The notes under the pieces are model-generated. The model was not told the origin of the DNA. It ran no database searches and saw only the letters and a program-made list of their open reading frames with translations. Shown here piece by piece: positions 43,612 through 55,370 of a stretch of 64,000 nucleotides of DNA (its first letter is position 1; each line of letters begins with the position of its first letter). Position numbers and translations under genes: made by a program. This DNA is from Turritopsis dohrnii (taxonomy: Eukaryota > Cnidaria > Hydrozoa > Anthoathecata > Oceaniidae), in assembly GCA_027922465.2 (NCBI GenBank), contig BQMF02000011.1, positions 1,674,001-1,738,000 of the forward strand, in the 5' to 3' direction.

Positions 43612-45269
43612 CAGGGGCGGATCCAAGGGTGGTTAGATTGGTCGACCGACCTGGTAAAATCAAATCAAATTAAAAATTTTAAACGAGCGCAATTTAGTTT
43701 TTAGCTGTTGCACGCGCTGTGTGCCGATCAAATCTTCACGGGAATTAGCCTTGAGAAGTGATATGTCATGAAACACAGTCCATACTTTTTGATCACTCAT
43801 TTTATGTGAAAATATTGAGAAGAAAATATTGAAAACTGACATTTAAACGTGAGAGGCCAAATATGATTAGCATCTCTGATGACATGACTTGTTTATTTGT
43901 TAAGTGTGGCTATGTGTAATGTCAATGTTGTGTTAATATTATATCAATCTTAATTGTGCTGTCCACAACTGGTAATTACACTATTGTATTACCGTATTTC
44001 CTCAAATAAGCGCCGCGGCGCTCTTTAAATTTTCGAGATTTTAGGTGCGGCGCTCTTTAGAGGGCGGCGCTTATCAGAGGGCGGCGCTCTTTTCAAATTA
44101 TTGATTCCCACTTTATAAAGGCCTGAGAAATCAAGGAAACAACCCATGAAATTGAAAACTATGCTTTTGATTTTTAGACATATTTTCTTCTTATTAAAAG
44201 AATACTTATAATATTTCAATATCTTCGATCAAGTGAAAGGGCTGGCAGGTGTCTTCCACGTCTGATTCTGAAATCTCAAAAGGGTTGAGCGACGATACCT
44301 CTTCTTCGACTTGTTTCAACGACTCCTTTTCATTTTTTTCCCAAAAAGCGCCGCTTTGAGAGGTGCGGCGCTCTTTAGAGGGCGGCGCTTATCAGAGGGC
44401 GGCGCTCTTAAAATTTTCGAGATTTTAGGTGCGGCGCTCTTTAGAGGGCGGCGCTTATCAGAGGGCGGCGCTCTTTTCAAAATTATTGATTCCCACTTTA
44501 TAAAGGCCTGAGAAATCAAGGAAACAACCCATGAAATTGAAAACTATGCTTTTGATTTTTAGACATATTTTCTTCTTATTAAAAGAATACTTATAATATT
44601 TCAATATCTTCGATCAAGTGAAAGGGCTGGCAGGTGTCTTCCACGTCTGATTCTGAAATCTCAAAAGGGTTGAGCGACGATACCTCTTCTTCGACTTGTT
44701 TCAACGACTCCTTTTCATTTTTTTCCCAAAAAGCGCCGCTTTGAGAGGTGCGGCGCTCTTTAGAGGGCGGCGCTTATCAGAGGGCGGCGCTCTTAAAATT
44801 TTTGAGAGTTTAGGTGCGGCGCTCTTTAGAGGGCGGCGCTTATCAGAGGGCGGCGCTAGATGGAGGAAATACGGTAACCTAGTTGTGCTGATGACGCCTG
44901 ATATTGGCAGAAACAGTGCTGTTTTCCATGCCATTGTTCATTATTTCTACGACAATACTTCCTTTTATAGGTTTGGTGGCGGAGAAATCTAATGTTCTGC
45001 TTTCTTCATTTGCATAAAGAGGAAAATATGAAAATGAAAATAAGACAACATCGAACCATCTATATTCAAGTTATTACGGTTTGTAGTTTGTTTTTATTCA
45101 AAAGAAATTGAAGTTTCCACTTCGTTTTTTTACCCCCGAAATAGCACGAAATAGCGTTTTTAGACGATTCAGACTCGAAAATTTTCTTTGCCTCCTAACC
45201 ATGGTGGGCGACGAGGTTAAGGCATTCACTATTCGGACCTGGTAGAAAAAAATCCTAGATCCGCCCCTG
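43612..45269. mobile_element. hAT-like non-autonomous element with CAGGGGCGGATC termini
   Basis: The left end is CAGGGGCGGATCCAAG and the right end is its inverse (CTAGATCCGCCCCTG). CAGAG flanks both sides (43607-43611 and 45270-45274). CAGGGGCGGATC is a common hAT terminal repeat, although the target duplication I can see is 5 bp rather than the usual 8. The element interrupts LINE reading between the 'YAKFGVL' and 'DMVHLQNI' segments. No transposase is intact. A second element (43992-44874) is nested inside. Confidence 0.8.
43992..44874. mobile_element. TA-flanked element with internal 385-bp tandem duplication and GC-rich hairpins
   Basis: The ends are CCGTATTTCCTC and its inverse GAGGAAATACGG, each bordered by TA. 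The interior holds two tandem copies of a 385-bp unit (compare 'ttgattcccactttataaag' at 44101 and at 44486) plus seven or more copies of GGCGGCGCT(C/T)-type words that alternate orientation. The unusual high GC of these words stands out against AT-rich surroundings. The open frames across it (for example 44316-44519 minus) are translations of the repeat, not genes. Confidence 0.8.
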
Positions 45270-45482
45270 CAGAGAACACCAAACTTTGCATAGAGACTCT
45301 TGGCAGAGTAGCCAGGCATTTCAAAGGCCATGATACTCATAGCACAGTTTTGGAGGGCACATATACGGTTGATAAAAGTAGGCTGACCCAAAATTGGGCA
45401 GCAGTACTGCAAGGGTGAGTGAAAATTTGCATAATAAACAAGGAGCAAAACTGAAGATGGGACAAAATGACAGAGTTTGGCT

Positions 45483-46645
45483 CATGGGTCGCGGCGACGG
45501 GGGGGCCGGGGGGGCCCGGGCCCACCCACTTTTTTGATAAGATTTGAATTTTTTATTTTTACCTGTATTTCTGTGCTACAAAAATTCTGAAGATAAGTGC
45601 CGTGTCCGAACCTGCAGTTCCTCGAAAACGAAAACGACCAAATTATTCAATTCTGCAGTTTGTTGAAGGAAATCCAAAACCAACCAGGAGAAGCTTATCA
45701 CCCTGAAACAGCGTATGACTTTTACGAAGCTACGATGCGATCGGAGCGGAACTTCAACTACTTCATACAGTTTTTAATGACGGTCAGCCAATTGTTTTCG
45801 TCGATGTTATCGAAAAGTTTAGGTCACTGTCTCGAGAAAAAGGACTGTTAATGTCAAACATTTGCAGCCTTCTCAGAATCTTGCTAACAAGTGGAGTAAC
45901 GTGTGCAACTCCAGAATAATCTTTTACAATGTTACGTAGAATAAAAAATTGTATTGTTATAAAACAGTTTTAGATAATTTAAAATTATCAGAAATTGCAA
46001 ACGAGTTCGTTTTGGAACAATCAAGTCAAAAAAATACATTCGAGATCTTCAGTGAAAAAAGACCTTTGGACTGGACTTACGTCAGACTTAATTAACCAGA
46101 AACGTCGTAACTAAAGCGAATATTTTACAACTGCTCCTAATTGTCACAATTCAAAGTTGAAGTGTCGTGAGAAAATGCCAAAATACCATATTTTCAGGGG
46201 AATTGTAATTTCAATGACTTTATTTGACATTGGAATATCTTTTTTGGAGCACATTGAGAATGCACAACATTTTCTGTTGAGAGAAAAGAAGTTCTGGGGA
46301 CGAGACTACTTAATGCTTGCATATACTGACGCAGAAACTTACCCTGTAGACGCGAAAAAGGCGTATTTAAGACGCAACGTCTTTTAGACCCCCTGTATCT
46401 GAGAGGAATATTCTTATGTTTTATGGATTATTTTATGAATGTAAACACTGTAGAAAGCAGTTTTTCTACCTTAGATATATGCTTTTTCTATTCAAAATTT
46501 GAAGCTAAAATAGTCGTATTAGGGCCCTCAGAGCATCAGTGGATTAAAAAATTTTCTTCGTCACCCAACCATGGTGGGCGACAGGGAAGGAGTTTTTCCT
46601 TTATTGATGGGCCCACCCACTTCAAAATTCTCGCCGCGACCCATG
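45483..46645. mobile_element. hAT-like non-autonomous element, 15-bp perfect terminal inverted repeats
   Basis: The termini are CATGGGTCGCGGCGA and its exact inverse. TTGGCT lies on both sides (45477-45482 and 46646-46651), a 6-bp core of a possible 8-bp duplication. A sub-terminal GGGCCCACCCACTT is also repeated at both ends. Inside is a plus-strand 84-aa frame (45597-45851) and a 76-aa frame (46157-46387) that look like remnants of a deleted transposase, but I cannot place them in a family. It interrupts the LINE. Confidence 0.8.
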
Positions 46646-47149
46646 TTGGCTAAGGCTCCATTGGCCCTCTTGAGCTTGATTGCAACATCATCGATCTGAG
46701 ACTTCCAGCTTAAGTCAGCATCTAGTCAAACTCTAAGATATCTGATGGAGGGACTAGGGTAGAGCATTTTTCCATTGATTCGTAACTTGAAATTATAGTC
46801 AAACGGCTTTCGAGCATGTCTGAAGACGATATTATTCAGTCTTGCTAGCATTCAAGGATATTTTGTTGGCATTGAGCCAATGACTAAGGTACCTTAAATC
46901 CAAATTCATTTGTTTGGCCAGTTGTTTTAAAGAGACACTTGTGTTTAACAGGTTAGTATCATCAGCAAAATGATGTACACCACTGTATTTAATAGCAGAA
47001 AATAGATCATTGATATATAATAAAAACAGTAACGGTCCTAATACAGATCCCTGAGGAACACCATGTCCTGCAGGCAGAATCAGTTCCTCCAAGGGAGACA
47101 AACTGTTGCCAATCAGTTAAGTTTGACTTTAAAAGAGAAAGCGCATTAC

Positions 47150-47238
47150 TACAACCTCGTTCCCAGGGCTTCTTGCCTTTTTGATATACGGCTGCCGTCC
47201 TTATATCAAAAAGGCAAGAAGCCCTGGGAACGAGGTTG
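47150..47238. mobile_element. Foldback MITE (CAACCTCG...CGAGGTTG) with 8-bp target duplication
   Basis: Near-perfect hairpin arms (CAACCTCGTTCCCAGGGCTT and its inverse) are separated by 'acggctgccgtcctta'. CGCATTAC lies on both sides (47142-47149 and 47239-47246). The insertion splits the LINE codons for a Gly-Asn-Ala sequence, which is present on both sides. It is the same family as 6791-6871. Confidence 0.85.
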
Positions 47239-47349
47239 CGCATTACCTCTTATACCATAATGGAAACGTTTTTTGAGCAAAATATTGTGATCAACTGTAT
47301 CAAAAGCCTTTTGGAGATCAACAAACACACCACTTTCTCGCAAGCGGGA

Positions 47350-49106
47350 AACACACAACTCATCACCGTTCCATCTGACTCGACGTGTCCCACGCCACAC
47401 TTGGAAAACCGCCACTGATGACTGGAGTGGACTCCATAGTGTTTCCCTCAGGGTATCTGATCGACCCCTTTACACCTTTATTACACCATTTGGTCGCTAC
47501 CGTTACAAAAAGAGCACCTCAGGGGGGTTTTATCCTCTGGTGATGGATACAACCGCCGCTTTGACAGTATCTTAGCCGAGTTTGAGAGAAAGGAACGTGT
47601 TGTTGATGATACACTGTTTTACGACGAGGAACTAGAGCAACACTGGTGGAGGACAAAAAATTCCTCACCACAGTTGGGAAGTCCGGTATTGTCCTAAGTG
47701 CTGATAAATTCTAGTTTGCACCAAAGGAGGTGGACTTTGCTGGCTTCCACATCACTGAGGAGAAAATTGATCCTCTCCCCAAATTTTATGATGCCATTGA
47801 GAATTTTCCGACGCCAACATCCAACCACTGACATTGAGTTGGTTTGGGTTGGTGAATCAGGTCGCCAACTACGCGCAACTTCGTGTCCACCTGGAACCAT
47901 TCCGACCGTTTCTGTCACCCGTCAGTCATTCATGTGGAACGAATCACCTGAAGACAGCCTTTCAAGCGTCGAAAACTACCATTGTTAAGGCTATTATAAA
48001 AGGCGTTGAGATCATTGACCTTGAACGTCCCACATGCCTTCGCACAGACTGGTCAAGACAAGGGGTTGGTTACTTCCTAATTATAAAACACTGTGAGTGC
48101 TCTGATATCAAACCAGGATGCTGTCCTGATGGGTGGCGGATTACACTAGCTGGCTCCAGATTGTTTTCTTTTGCAGAAGAACACTGCCCCAATTGAGGGT
48201 GAGGCGCTAGCAATTACTTGGGGATTTAAGCAAACCAAGTTCTTTACCTTAGGGTTCCACCAACTTAAAATCGCTACAGATCACAAGCCGCTCATCAAGA
48301 TATTTGGTGATAGGTTACTTGATGAAATATCGAACACCAGACTGTTTCGTCTCAACCAAAGAACATTGAGATGGAACTTCAACATTATACATCCGCCTGG
48401 AAAGACAAATGCTGCCGCTGACGCCACTTCCCGCCACCCCTCATCATTATGGTTCCATGTCCGATACAGACGTTACGGAGATCATGGTCGCAGCTGCAAT
48501 TCGTGAAGAAACAGAATCACTTAAATCCGTCACTTGGGCAAGCCTTATACAAGAAACCAGCAATAGCCCCAACATGGCATTACTCCTTTGTGCTATGCTA
48601 CAAGGATTCCCTGATGAATATCGCTGCAACAGCTCCACAGCACCCTACTGGCGCTACAGAAACAATCTTTATGTTATGGGTGGTGTAGTCCTTTGATGAC
48701 CGTGTAGTGGTCTCACCTTCCCTACGGCCTATCGTTCTGTCAGCGTTTCACTCCGCCCACCAGGGAGTTTCCATGATAGGGATGCATGCACGTTCAATAG
48801 TCTTTTGGCCAGTTATGACTGAAGACATTGCAAATGTCTGTAACAGATGTCACGACTGTACCCAAAACGCTCCGTCTCAACCCGCGCTGCCAGCAATACC
48901 ATCAGAACTTCCATTTACCCCCTTCGAAAAGATCTTCGCGGACTTCTTTGATTTTGGTGGTCAGCACTACTTAGTCGTTGGATCGCTTGTCCGGATGGTG
49001 TGATGTATTCAAAGCTCCACATGGTTCAAAGCAGGTTGGTTCAGATATGGTGTTATCACCTGTCTTCGCAACTACTTCTCTCGATTCGGGGTTCCAAGAT
49101 TCCAAA
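47350..49106 (+). pseudogene. Ty3/gypsy pol remnant, copy 1 (RT end, RNase H, integrase zinc domain)
   Basis: Across several frameshifts the plus strand reads a gypsy pol in order. First comes the late RT region (TFITPFGRYRYK near 47476; SGIVLSADKF and VDFAGFHITEEKIDPLPKFY at 47685-47790). Next is a connection/RNase H region (CLRTDWSRQGVGYFL; APIEGEALAITWGF; IATDHKPLIKIFGDRLLDEI; GKTNAAADATSRHP). Last is the integrase zinc-binding domain (H-x3-H...C-x2-C near 48750-48860) and the start of the integrase core (FADFFDFGGQHYLVVG). The RT YxDD box lies in the lost or scrambled upstream part. The copy stops at a junction near 49106, where integrase sequence runs straight into RNase H sequence of a second copy. 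Confidence 0.8.
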
Positions 49107-49850
49107 CACTTGCCTCTTCCGGTTGAAACAAAGGACCCTGCCGTGGTATTTCAACATCATTTGGCTACCTGGGAAGACAAATTTTGCAGCCAATGCTACC
49201 TCTCGAAACCCATATCTCCTTCATGAAAAGAAGACGACACTCCATGGCTTGGCCTGAACGAGTCTGTCATTGCTGCTGCAATCCATGTCGACACCAACGG
49301 GCTGATATCTATCACTTGGGATTTGGTCGTAACATAATCACGCAACGGCACTGACTTTGTGGTCCTCCGAGAGAGAATTGTTCAAGGTTTTCCTGAAAGA
49401 TACCGGATCAACCCAACAGCACCATACTGGCGATACCGTGATAACTTTCATATCACAGAGGATGTTGTGATTTATAATGACCGCGTCATCATACCACTAT
49501 CCTTCCGGCCGATTGTATTGGACGTACTCCACTCTGCACACCAAGATGTATCCACCATGTTTCTTCGAGCTCGGGCCATCGTATTCTGGCCTGGAATGCC
49601 GGATGAAATTGAATACCGTTGTCAATCGTGTTCAGAATTTTTAAAGAATGCTCAATACCAACCAGCGCCGGTTCCAAGCACCCCGAGCATACCACCAGCT
49701 ACACCGTTCGAACAGACGTATGCAGATTTCTTCGAGTGCACCGGTCAACACTACCTTGTCCTCGGAGACCGGCATTTAGGCTGGTCTGATATATTTCGTT
49801 CGCCAAAAGGATCACCACAAGTTGGTTCAGAGGGGCAAAATATCCCTTAA
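49107..49850 (+). pseudogene. Ty3/gypsy pol remnant, copy 2 (RNase H end, integrase zinc domain, start of core)
   Basis: This copy restarts with the RNase H end (CLFRLKQRTLPWYFNIIWLP near 49108-49167, then TNFAANATSRNP). It continues through an uninterrupted 163-aa frame (49359-49850) with the integrase zinc-binding pattern and ATPFEQTYADFFECTGQHYL. It differs from copy 1 at many residues, so it is a distinct element of the same family rather than a recent duplication. It is cut at about 49850 by the LINE on the opposite strand. Confidence 0.75.
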
Positions 49851-51430
49851 CGAGAAATGGAGAACAGTAGTTAAGTAAAAGTAAAAGTCTTACTAAACAG
49901 AACGCAGAAGGAATGAAAGATTAGACGAGAGTAAGTATGTGTTCTGATTTAACAATATCTTAACTAGCAATAAGAAAAAACGACTCAGAAGTCGAATTTG
50001 GTAAAATTGAACAAAAATTGACTAAAAATAGCGATCTAGTTGTCGTTTGAATGTGAAAAAATCCTTTTTGATTCTAATTCTTTCTGGTAAATTATTGAAA
50101 ATAGTTGCAGCTTGGTAATGTGATGATTTTCATCTGGCCACTTCCAACTTGATCTTTGGCATTGTCAATTTCGTACCATTGTTTCTCGTGTTGACATTTG
50201 TATTTTTGAACGAGAAATAATCTCCAAAAATTTCGTTTAATTCCTTTCCATGAATATATTTATGTACGAATACACAAAGACTTTTTTTGCTGATTGACTC
50301 ACAAGAATCAATGCTTTCATTAATTCCAATGATGAACTGGACTCGATTTTCCATAGCTTTGATTGTGTCTTTCAAGTACGGTGGAGTTGAACCATATAAA
50401 GTTACTGCACAATACGAAAGGGTTGGTACTACCATAGATTGGTATATTAATTTGGAAGTTTTCGAATCCATGTAGCTTCTCATTTTTCGCACCAGGCGAA
50501 TTCTTGAAGATGTCTTCTTTATGGCTGAATTCAGGTGTTCGGTCATATTAAGGGTGCTGGTCAGTTTTAAACCAAGGTACTTGTACGACTGAGTGTTAGT
50601 AATGACAGAGCCATTTAATTGGATGTCTATGGTTTTCTTCTCGAGTTTGTTGATACGTTGTTTGGTGCCAAAAATCATTATTTCAGTTTTCCCTTTTTTC
50701 GGGTTTATTACAAGTTCGTTATCATATAGCCATTTTGTGAACGACCGAAAATCCTTTCCAAGATTGTTTTCGATACAGTTGATATCCTGGTCAGAAAAAT
50801 AGACTACTGTGTCGTCTGCAAACATTAGCATTTTACAAGTAGTCAGGGAGTGAATAGAGTCATTAAAATGCAATAGAAATAAGAGTGGCCCAAGTATTGA
50901 ACCTTGGGGGACACCACAGGCGATAAAACTGGTGATGATATGGTATCTTTGTACGACACGCATTGAGTTCTCGAGAAAAGATAACTCAAAAATCATTCCT
51001 CGGCAATACCACTAATACCATAGGATGGAAGCTTGTTGACGAGAGTAGCATGGTTAATGGTATCAAAAGCCTTGGTTAAATCGATAAGTCGGCTGCTCCT
51101 TATCCATTGCTTTCCTTTTTTGGTCAGTGAAATAGGTGGTTGCCAGCTCTGTAGATCGGTACTGGCGATATCCAAATTGATATTGCGAAAGAAATTTATG
51201 TCTTTCCAAGTGGCTCATTAATTGTTGGTGAACACATTTCTCATAGATTTTTTAAAGAGCTGGTAAGACACTGATGGACCGGTAGTTGTCAAATGAGTTT
51301 TTCGTGCCAGAGTTTTATATTGGTGTTACACGAGCTACTTTCAATTCCTCTGGGAATACCCCAGTTTTCAAAGAGAGTTTGATCGCGTAGGTAAGTGGAT
51401 TACTGATGACGAGAAGGCGACATCCTTTAA
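49851..51430 (-). pseudogene. LINE reverse transcriptase (second copy), inserted in the gypsy remains
   Basis: A 288-aa frame (50996-50130) holds the RT palm (CGVPQGSILGPLLFLLHFND, FADDTVVYFS at 50811-50822), thumb and the start of the C-terminal region. The upstream part continues in other frames: LIDLTKAFDTINHATLVNKL (near 51090-51030) and LKTGVFPEELKVARVTPI (near 51368-51315). Frame breaks lie near 50993 and between 51175 and 51315. The N-terminal endonuclease is missing, as in a 5'-truncated copy. It is a jockey/CR1-type non-LTR element, distinct from the LINE at 43335-47345. Confidence 0.8.
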
Positions 51431-52275
51431 AAAACAAGTTGGTCGGGTACAATGCACAATCGAATGGTCGCGCTGAAGTTGCAGTGAAGACTACGAAAAG
51501 ACCTCTGCGATCAAAAACTGGTTTATCTGGAACCCTAAACACAGACCGGTTCCTTTCGTGCCATTATGCAACTACGCAATACACCAGATCCAGACTGCAA
51601 CATTTCGAGATTGTTTTTGGACGTCACAGCCGTGATGCGTTTGCTTTCATCAACCCACTGGAGAAGTTTAGCAACGACAACATCAACCCACTCTGGTGCA
51701 ACTCTCGGCGTCAGAAGGAGGAAGCTCTCTGCGAACGGTTTCACCACATTGCTGAAGAAAGCCACTTCACCTTTCGACCCCTCCCTCCGCTTCAAATAGA
51801 TGATTGAGGCTACAGGATCACGACCACGATAGTTACAACAGTTACGACATCTCCGGCAGTTTCAGCCAGCATCCCCAGATATCATCAATTGTCCACCGCT
51901 TCATAGACGCAACAACATTCCTCAAATCATCCAGAATGCATCTCAGGTACTACCATCTACCCAACCTTTGCCATCAGCGTCTAAAGAACCTGTTGTCGTC
52001 GATACTGTCCCGTCATCCTCGCCAGTTATCCTGTTGCATCCCCTTCACCAGTAATCCCTGTTGCATCGCCCTCACCAGCTGCTCTGCCCCAACCGAAGGC
52101 TGCAGAAGATCCTCATCGGCAGCTTCCCACGGGTACAGCCATCAGCAGGTACGACCCCCCCCCCCCCCCACCCCCCCCCCCCCCCCCCCTCTCCCAAGCT
52201 GAATCCACACTACAACACCATAGACGACCCCCGCCTCGATGCGAACCCGAAAGCGGGCAATGGAAGTAACAGGGG
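51425..52275 (+). pseudogene. Ty3/gypsy integrase C-terminal region and pol tail
   Basis: A 133-aa frame (51406-51807) begins inside the LINE junction and then reads integrase sequence, KLVGYNAQSNGRAEVAVKTT, the conserved region holding the catalytic Glu. It continues to the post-integrase region ending PLPPLQIDD. A Pro/Ser-rich tail continues to about 52275 with frame changes and is broken by a poly-C tract at 52154-52189. About 50 residues of integrase core between this piece and 49850 are absent. No long terminal repeat could be identified. Confidence 0.75.
52154..52189. repeat. Poly-C tract
   Basis: About 36 bases are nearly all C, with a single A. It lies in the Pro-rich tail of the gypsy pol remnant. 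Exact length may be a sequencing artefact. Confidence 0.85.
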
Positions 52276-52412
52276 AGGGGGCTGGAGAATGACAGAACCT
52301 TATTTTTTGTTATGTTATACATAGTTCTTAATTTTTATACTTTGTAGAAACATTCAATAGAACTAATAAAATCAATGACTAAGGTGTTGGTTCATTTGGA
52401 GGATCTTTATTC

Positions 52413-52604
52413 TCATTTAAAGATTTGCTGTCCCTTTGAAAGTTTTGGTGGTGAAAATAGACTTAATCGATGTCTATTAGAACAATTAGTCGTCTCGTCG
52501 TCTTCTCCCGATGACAAATCTTTTTGTTTTTTTGTTTCTTGCACCCGATAAGACATTGTTGTTTTTTTTCCAGATGTAATGGAATCTTTTAGCGTTCGAA
52601 CCAA
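52413..52604 (-). CDS. Possible small protein or last exon (63 aa, polar, Lys/Ser/Thr-rich)
   Basis: The minus-strand frame encodes a hydrophilic 63-residue sequence ending KLSKGQQIFK, and the stop is followed after one base by AATAAA (minus strand). That would be a very compact 3' end. I do not recognise it. It could be the terminal exon of a gene to the right, but no convincing acceptor or upstream exon is seen. A chance frame remains possible. Confidence 0.3.
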   Translation of the reverse strand: MVRTLKDSITSGKKTTMSYRVQETKKQKDLSSGEDDETTNCSNRHRLSLFSPPKLSKGQQIFK

Positions 52605-55370
52605 ATAGACGGGGGTTCAACATTTTTGAAAATAATCTTGCTACAAAGTTTTTCAATTCCTACAAAAATTACATCGCGAGAAAGACCAAAAAATAAGGAT
52701 TCCATTGATATAAAATTTAAAAAAATTAATTGGATATTTTCTTCAAAAATGCGATGAAAAATGTTTGTTGCCAATTTTTTGAAACACACTGAGCTAATGA
52801 TTGCAGCAAGTGCCTAATGCCAGCTAACATCAAGGACGCAAAAAAGGAGTAAAATTCCAAATCTGTGCTTATAATTAAGATTTCCATGGAATGGATAATC
52901 TTATTCATTTCGGCGGCGTATCTATTTCTCTAATCTATCTATCTATCAGGGTAATGCTCTAGCCTGTGATTTTCATATCTCCGCTGTGATGATTGTAAAA
53001 TGTTGACAGGCTAAAGCTGAACCGAAAGCATGTAAAAACAATATGGTGGCGCGTGGAAGGTCGTGCTTGTGTTTTGTGCTTGGTACTTTTATCTGGAAAT
53101 GTTGGAAAAGTTTACGTACAGATCATTTCATAATTAAAGAACTGCATGTGACTTGTAAAGAGACAGGACTATCGTTTGTATAACAAAATATACGTGATTT
53201 ACAGTCGAATTTTGAGAATTTTATATACAGGTTGTTGATAATAATAATAACAAGAGAAGGAATATCATAACATTGATATTATACTGTGTATGAAGACTCA
53301 TTTATCTGATGCCGAATCTCAAGATTTGTATTTAATCGATGGTTATGAATTGTATACATTGACATATGAAACAAATAAATTGGGAAGACAAGATATTGAA
53401 TGAAAATATCATGGATTAAGATATTTTCACAAAAGAGAATTCCCATCCTAGTCTTCTTACATGCTGCATGTATTGCTTGGCTGACAACAAAATATCTGTC
53501 AAAAGCCTTCAATAATGATTTTAATTATGTTGTGCAGTCTTTGAAAAAAGAAACGATGTAATCTTGAAGAGAGTTTGTGTCGGTACCTATGATGATCCAG
53601 ACATTATTTAAAAACAGTAAATTGATACACTTTGAAGCAGTTACGAGATGTCGATTGGTTTACAGTCTACAAAACAATAAACATTAACAAGACCATACCG
53701 AATTCATGAGATCATTTTTAATAACTATGCCCTGGTAATAGAAAAGAAAATTAAGTGACGTCCTTGCCCATGGCTGAATAAGTCATTTAAAAGCAAAATA
53801 AACAATCACGATGCAGTATATTAAGGAAAGCCAACAGAGTAAAGGTCACACCTATCCTGCCTTATTCTGTTTGTTGCAAATAAAGCAAAGCTCTGTGGCT
53901 GTGTGAAAACTGCTCTGTATTTTAGACCACGGAAGAACATAAGGATCAAAAAGTTATTACGTAATTGCCCAGTGAATTTGAAATTTTACTTCTGTCGACT
54001 TATTGAATAGTTCTTGACGATTTTTATTTTTTTAATTTTTATGTATATAAATTAAGCAATTTTACATTGTATATATTTATTTTCACTCTGCAAATTTGTT
54101 ATTGTACTTAACAGGACTTATATATATGGAAAGAGAGAGAAAGCAGCATACATACATAATGAAGTGTATAATCCCTTAGAAAAAAGTTTATTTTTGACAA
54201 TGAAAAGTAATCACAACAACATCTTTTATCAAATTAAAATTACAAGCATGTCATGCTTAAGTTACGGAAATCTTTTAACAACTTAGTTGTTTCTTGTTAT
54301 AAATTCAGATACATCATTTTATGGAAATCTGTGCTTGAAAAAATCTCTGGGGACACAATTACTTTTTGTCTATTTAGAATTTTGTTGTTAAATTTTGTAA
54401 TTTCCAAACCAACAAATACGGTACCTATCAGATAATAAGAAATTCAGAAGGATCGAACGAAATATAGCAGAAATTCAAATTTATTATACCACGATAATCA
54501 CACAATGATCGAATGGTTCCAAGTCCATAAACAGTCACTACCATCCCAGGGTTCATATCTGCTTAGTCAATGATGTCAGACTGTCAGGCATTATCTGATA
54601 AGTAAGTATCATTCATTTACTGTTGGTAAGGAACGTAGTTATAGAGAACCAAGTTAATCCAGCCAGATCCAGCTCAATAGCGTATTTGTAGACCAATGCC
54701 CTAAGATGTCCGTTAAAGGGCTATGTAAATGTCTCCATTTATAAATTTATAATTCATTTAGATACAGGCGATCTTTGTAACTATAAGATGTGTCACTACA
54801 TATATCGAAGTTTATGAGTTCAAAACTACAAGGTTTACATCCAGACGTGTGGCGCATGAAAGAAAAGGAAATATAGAACGTCAGAAATTTTACGCAGCTG
54901 TTCATTAAATTCGATATTTCCTAATTCGTTATATAGAACAAAGGTTTCCGATATGTGAATTAAAATTTAACTTGTTGTTGATCGTGGTCCCGAAAAGCTT
55001 CAGTTTCATTCCAGACTTGATTATCCTGCCTTTAGAGATTTGGCGTATTTATGAACGTTAGAATCCCCTAGAAAAATCAACTGAACTTTGCCCTGATTGG
55101 GAACTGTTAGTCATGATTAAAGTGAATTTGATAACCACAACTGTGCAAAGTCCAAAGTGTTATCATTTTGACAAAATTGCAAATCTCTGTCTGCTCAATA
55201 AACATAAGGAGAGGTCGTTTAAAAGTATATTAAAGAGAAAGAGGTCTTAAAATAGATTTCTGTACTACTCCCAAATATGTCCGAAACAAGTCACTAAATA
55301 GGACCTAGCTTTTATTCTTCTTTCTCCTTGAAGGTAACTGTGAAAAAGCCTAAGACTTAAGCGCAAAGAC
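52605..55370. other. AT-rich stretch, no supported gene
   Basis: Short frames are scattered over both strands without family motifs. A TCTA microsatellite-like stretch is at about 52931-52950. I see no RNA gene. Confidence 0.5.

Larger units (their letters stand above)
43335..47345 (-). pseudogene. CR1/L2-like LINE reverse transcriptase, split by three DNA transposons
   Basis: On the minus strand the pieces read in LINE order: VDLQKAFDTVDHNILLKK (near 47320-47265); HGVPQGSVLGPLLF and FADDTNLL (palm motif, 46958-46969); LNANKISLNASKTE (to 46832); a 'YLRV.LDADLSWKSQID' stretch (near 46730); LQYCCPILGQPTFINRICAL (near 45400-45345); and DMVHLQNI (near 43595-43572). Between them sit the foldback MITE 47150-47238, the hAT-like element 45483-46645 and the hAT-like element 43612-45269. 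There are also frameshifts of its own, for example near 47100. No endonuclease domain is present. The element lies between gag and pol of the gypsy remains, so it probably inserted there. Confidence 0.8.

Noticed and set aside
44025..44934. Repeated Arg/Pro/Ser-rich frames (…KRRPLKSAAP…) as a gene family
   Set aside because: They are translations of the GC-rich hairpin words inside a non-autonomous element.
52154..52189. Poly-C tract as a structural or regulatory element
   Set aside because: It sits in a decayed gypsy remnant, and homopolymer length is unreliable.
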